DNA of 64,000 nt from Candidatus Poribacteria bacterium (GTDB taxonomy: Bacteria; Poribacteria; WGA-4E; PCPOR2b): contig JAPPKS010000016.1 of assembly GCA_028819845.1 (NCBI GenBank), positions 1 to 64,000 of the forward strand. The letters are read 5' to 3'. Both the position numbers and the translations under genes were made by a program. Each line of letters begins with the position of its first letter. The stretch's first letter is position 1. A model generated the notes under the pieces. The model was not told the origin of the DNA, did no database searches, and saw only the letters and a program-made list of their open reading frames with translations. Of this stretch, positions 62,001-64,000 are shown piece after piece.

Positions 62001-64000
62001 GTGAATGCGGGACCCCTATAGTCTACTATTGCACCCGCGCCGACTGTAAAGGTGAGAGTGGCATCGGTGTCAAAGTCCGTACCGTCGAACCGTAGTTCAA
62101 CCGTTACCACCGTATCGCTGTCTCGTTCCAGGTCAAACGTGCGAAATGTAACGCCGTCAATACCAGACACAGTAATGTTATTTGCAACCGTGAACCGCGA
62201 TTCGTAGACGCGCCCGCTCAACGTCAGCGTCACCGAGCTCTCATTAAGCGCCGTCTCCGTTAAGGAGGTAGGGGATGCGACCACCGATTCCTGATTTGCG
62301 GCGACGGGTAGGGAGTCGGTCAGTGAAGGACCGCTGTAACTATTTATTGCCCTAGCGTCAACAGTGAACATAAGGGTAGCGTCGGAATCAAAATCCGTGC
62401 CGTCAAACGTAAGTTTGGCGGTCAATTCAGTATCACTCACACGTTCCAAATCAAACGATCTAACACTTACACCGTCAATACCCGACACGGTCACAAGGCC
62501 GCTCAGCCATCGTTCAAAAACTCGGTTACTCAACTTCAGGGAAACTACACTCCCGTTTAGCGACGATTCTGTTAAAGATGGCGATTCTAACGTTATTGTC
62601 GGGCTCGCTTGATCGTCTAGGTCCGCCACATCAATGGTTACGGTGATGGAGTCCGAGAGCGTACCATCTGAGGCGGTAATAGTTACCATGTAGGCAGTTT
62701 TGGTTTCGTAGTCGAGTGCTGCCTTTGTCTTCAACTGACCGGATGACGGTTCAAGGTTAAACGAAGACGCGTCAATACCGCCGAGGGTATAGGTTAACGC
62801 GTCGTTATCGGGGTCTGTAGCCGTGACTGCACTACCGATGTTCGCGCCCTCCGCCGTATTCTCGGTTACTGTTCGCGTGGTACGGCTGCCTTCGGAGAAT
62901 ATTGGCGCTCTGTTCGTCGGAGTTTCAGGTACGTTGCTCACATTGATAGTGACCGTGATAGTGTCCGTTAGATTGCCGTCGGAGACGGTAATCGTTACGA
63001 TATAGGATGTTTTAGTTTCGTAATCAAGCGCTGCCTTCGTTCTCAACTGCCCCGATGTGCGGTCAATATCAAACGAAGCGGCGTCAGTGCCGCCGTGGGT
63101 GTAGGTTAGGACATCGTTGTCGGGGTCCGTAGCCGTTACCGCACGACCGATGTTCTCACCTGCCCCCGTATTCTCACCCACTGTACGGGTGGCGCTACCC
63201 TCGGCAAACACTGGTGCATCGTTTACGTTGCTGAGGGTGATTGTGACCGTGATAGCGTCAGTGAGGCTGCCATCGGAGACCGTGACCGTTATGGTATAAG
63301 CGCGTTTGGTTTCATAGTCGAGCGCCGCTCGCGTTTTCAACTGCCCGGACGAACGCTCAATGTCAAATGAAGACGCGTCGGTGCCGCCGAGGGTGTAGGT
63401 AAGGGTATCGTTGTCAGCATCGGTAGCCGCCACAGCATTACCGATATTTATGCCCGCTGCCGTATTCTCCGCCACTGAGCGGGCAGTGGTGACGCCGTCG
63501 GTGAACACCGGTGCACGGTTCGATGGTGAGGCAATGGAAATTTGGGTTGAAAGGGCAGAACCGCTATAGTCCACAATAGCGTCAGCCGCGACTGTGAAGG
63601 TCAGGGAGGCATTGGCGTCCAGTTCAGAACCGTCGAATGTCAGTTCGACCGTTGCGACAGTATCACTAACACGCCCAATACCGAAAGTTCCAACTGTTAC
63701 GCCAGAAATACCGGATACCATCACGTTATTTCTGACGGCGGTCTGCGTTTCGTAGGTACAGCCGTCCAATGTAAGTGTAACCACGCTCTCATCTAGCGTT
63801 GCTTCAGTCAACGGGGCGGTTGTCGAGGCGGCTACCGATTCCAACAATGCGGTGACGGGTATACCGGCGGTGAGCGCGGCACCTTCGTAGCCGGCTATTG
63901 CATCGGCTCCAACCGTAAAGGTAAAGGCCGCGTCGCTGTCGAAGTCAGTACCGTCAAACGACAGTTCGACTGTTACTACGGTATCGCTCACACGCTGCAC
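59096..64000 (-). CDS. Giant surface protein, C-terminal part (partial)
   Basis: At least 1634 residues; the N-terminus lies beyond the right edge. About eleven copies of a domain of roughly 105 residues are present (core LTEATLDESVVTLTL, then VTVSGIDGVTI and SDTVxTVELxF, then LTFxVGADAI). Three cadherin-like repeats sit near residues 170-470. Four neighbouring domains (59700-60900) share VTIPWHQPDRESDTVITVEL almost unchanged, showing recent tandem duplication. Near the end is a dockerin type I pair (DANQDGVVDLADLV and DVNGDGVVDVKDLL), then a FlgD/Ig-like sorting domain (YPNPFNPETWIPF to the terminal MLILK). It probably attaches to the cell surface as an adhesin or scaffold. Confidence 0.9.
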   Translation of the reverse strand: MQRVSDTVVTVELSFDGTDFDSDAAFTFTVGADAIAGYEGAALTAGIPVTALLESVAASTTAPLTEATLDESVVTLTLDGCTYETQTAVRNNVMVSGISGVTVGTFGIGRVSDTVATVELTFDGSELDANASLTFTVAADAIVDYSGSALSTQISIASPSNRAPVFTDGVTTARSVAENTAAGINIGNAVAATDADNDTLTYTLGGTDASSFDIERSSGQLKTRAALDYETKRAYTITVTVSDGSLTDAITVTITLSNVNDAPVFAEGSATRTVGENTGAGENIGRAVTATDPDNDVLTYTHGGTDAASFDIDRTSGQLRTKAALDYETKTSYIVTITVSDGNLTDTITVTINVSNVPETPTNRAPIFSEGSRTTRTVTENTAEGANIGSAVTATDPDNDALTYTLGGIDASSFNLEPSSGQLKTKAALDYETKTAYMVTITASDGTLSDSITVTIDVADLDDQASPTITLESPSLTESSLNGSVVSLKLSNRVFERWLSGLVTVSGIDGVSVRSFDLERVSDTELTAKLTFDGTDFDSDATLMFTVDARAINSYSGPSLTDSLPVAANQESVVASPTSLTETALNESSVTLTLSGRVYESRFTVANNITVSGIDGVTFRTFDLERDSDTVVTVELRFDGTDFDTDATLTFTVGAGAIVDYRGPAFTATIPVTAVVEAIPTLTASSSQPLNEGTLDESVVTLTLSSGAYAQSSFDISRAVTVSGIAGVTFRRFDIDRISDTVATVELTFDGTDFDTDATLTFTVGAGAIENYNGDALTAVIPVTAVVEEDPTITATTPQPLTESTLDESVVTLTLKNRTYAQSSFDIRDALTVDGIVGVTIGTFGVNRVNDTEVTVELTFNGDIDTDATLTFSVEADAIANYDGHTLVAQVPVTGGQESITASTAAPLTEATLDGSVVTLTLNGGVYEQSTFGLRDAVTVSGIDGVTIQGFDLDRVSDTVLTVELTFVGNIDTDVVLVFSVGADAIAGYNGPALDTQLPVTSGQESVTASIEAPLTEATLDGSVVTLTLSGAVYARSVFDIRDAVTVLGIEGVTIPWHQPDRESDTVITVELEFNGNIDTDATLTFSVGADAIQRYNGEAFTAEVPVAALNESVTASTEAPLTEATLAGSVVTLTLSGAKYARSIFDIRDAVTVSGINGVTIPWHQPDRESDTVITVELEFIGNFDTDTTLTFSVGADAIAGYNGPALVSQVPVTSGQESIIASTETPLTEPTLNESVVTLTLNGANYARSIFDIRDAVTVSGIDGVTIPWHQPDRDSDTVITVELEFTGDFDTDTALTFTVGAEAIASYDGPAFTAQIPVTASLESVVASSDSPLTEVSLDESVVTLTLNGAKYARSSFDIRDAVTVAGIDGVTIPWHQPDRESDTVITVELEFNGNISTDAALTFTVGADAVANYVGSELTAEIYVTAGPEGDANQDGVVDLADLVAVASNFQQTGPNSADVNGDGVVDVKDLLLVAGVLENTPAAPGAHPQTLTILTAADVQDWLSQARQLNLTDATLRRGVLFLEQLLTVLIPKETALLPNYPNPFNPETWIPFRLAKGAFVTLTIYDQSGQIVRSLDIGHRTAGYHETRSKAIYWDGTNEFGERAASGVYFYHLSAGDYFAVRKMLILK

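Overview
The window looks like a chromosomal segment of a Gram-negative, probably Candidatus Poribacteria-like organism. This is an inference from gene content: a porin-like barrel, many lipoproteins, WD40 and propeller proteins, a PhyH dioxygenase, and a giant cadherin/dockerin protein ending in a FlgD-like sorting domain. Base composition is intermediate. I found no rRNA, tRNA or CRISPR array.

Positions 1-24800 are mostly housekeeping and small-molecule metabolism. A small zinc-ribbon gene sits between perfect 32-bp inverted repeats. It is followed by a DUF2851 gene and then a minus-strand hisI-trpE-trpG operon. The untranslated leader of this operon encodes a 33-residue peptide with four Trp and four His codons, followed by a rho-independent terminator and an alternative antiterminator pairing. 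This is a classical attenuator that appears tuned to both amino acids. Next come a sugar-phosphate isomerase-like gene, mobA, an aldonolactonase-like amidohydrolase, two Ldh-family dehydrogenases, a GNAT enzyme, a D-cysteine desulfhydrase-like enzyme, a LarA-like racemase, minCDE, a HAD phosphatase, an orphan MalK-type ATPase, a dolichol-kinase-like protein, a double-VWA protein, PhyH and an MDR dehydrogenase.

Positions 24800-36300 begin with a dense nest of complementary segments that could be a structured RNA with a pseudoknot. A set of very small coiled-coil or membrane genes follows, one with its Shine-Dalgarno sequence locked in a hairpin. Then come two large secreted proteins (propeller/Fn3 and SpoIVB-type S55 peptidase), a divergent EF-Tu paralogue with altered G motifs, hisD next to a MITE-like element, a WD40 protein, and a gene broken by a frameshift in an A6 run.

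Positions 36300-51850 are an accessory zone. It holds several dispersed short repeats, heptamer tandem repeats, MITE-like elements, decayed IS3-family copies, a GC-rich insert with a VOC gene, and a cluster of related exported or membrane proteins built from short Gly-Gly-containing repeats. Two paralogous C-type-lectin-domain proteins and a TPP enzyme are also here.

Positions 51850-64000 are again gene dense: an ABM monooxygenase/Rieske pair, a di-haem oxidoreductase, NUDIX, imelysin and porin-like group that suggests metal or iron handling, two lipoproteins, and the C-terminal 1634 residues of a giant repetitive surface protein that runs off the right edge.
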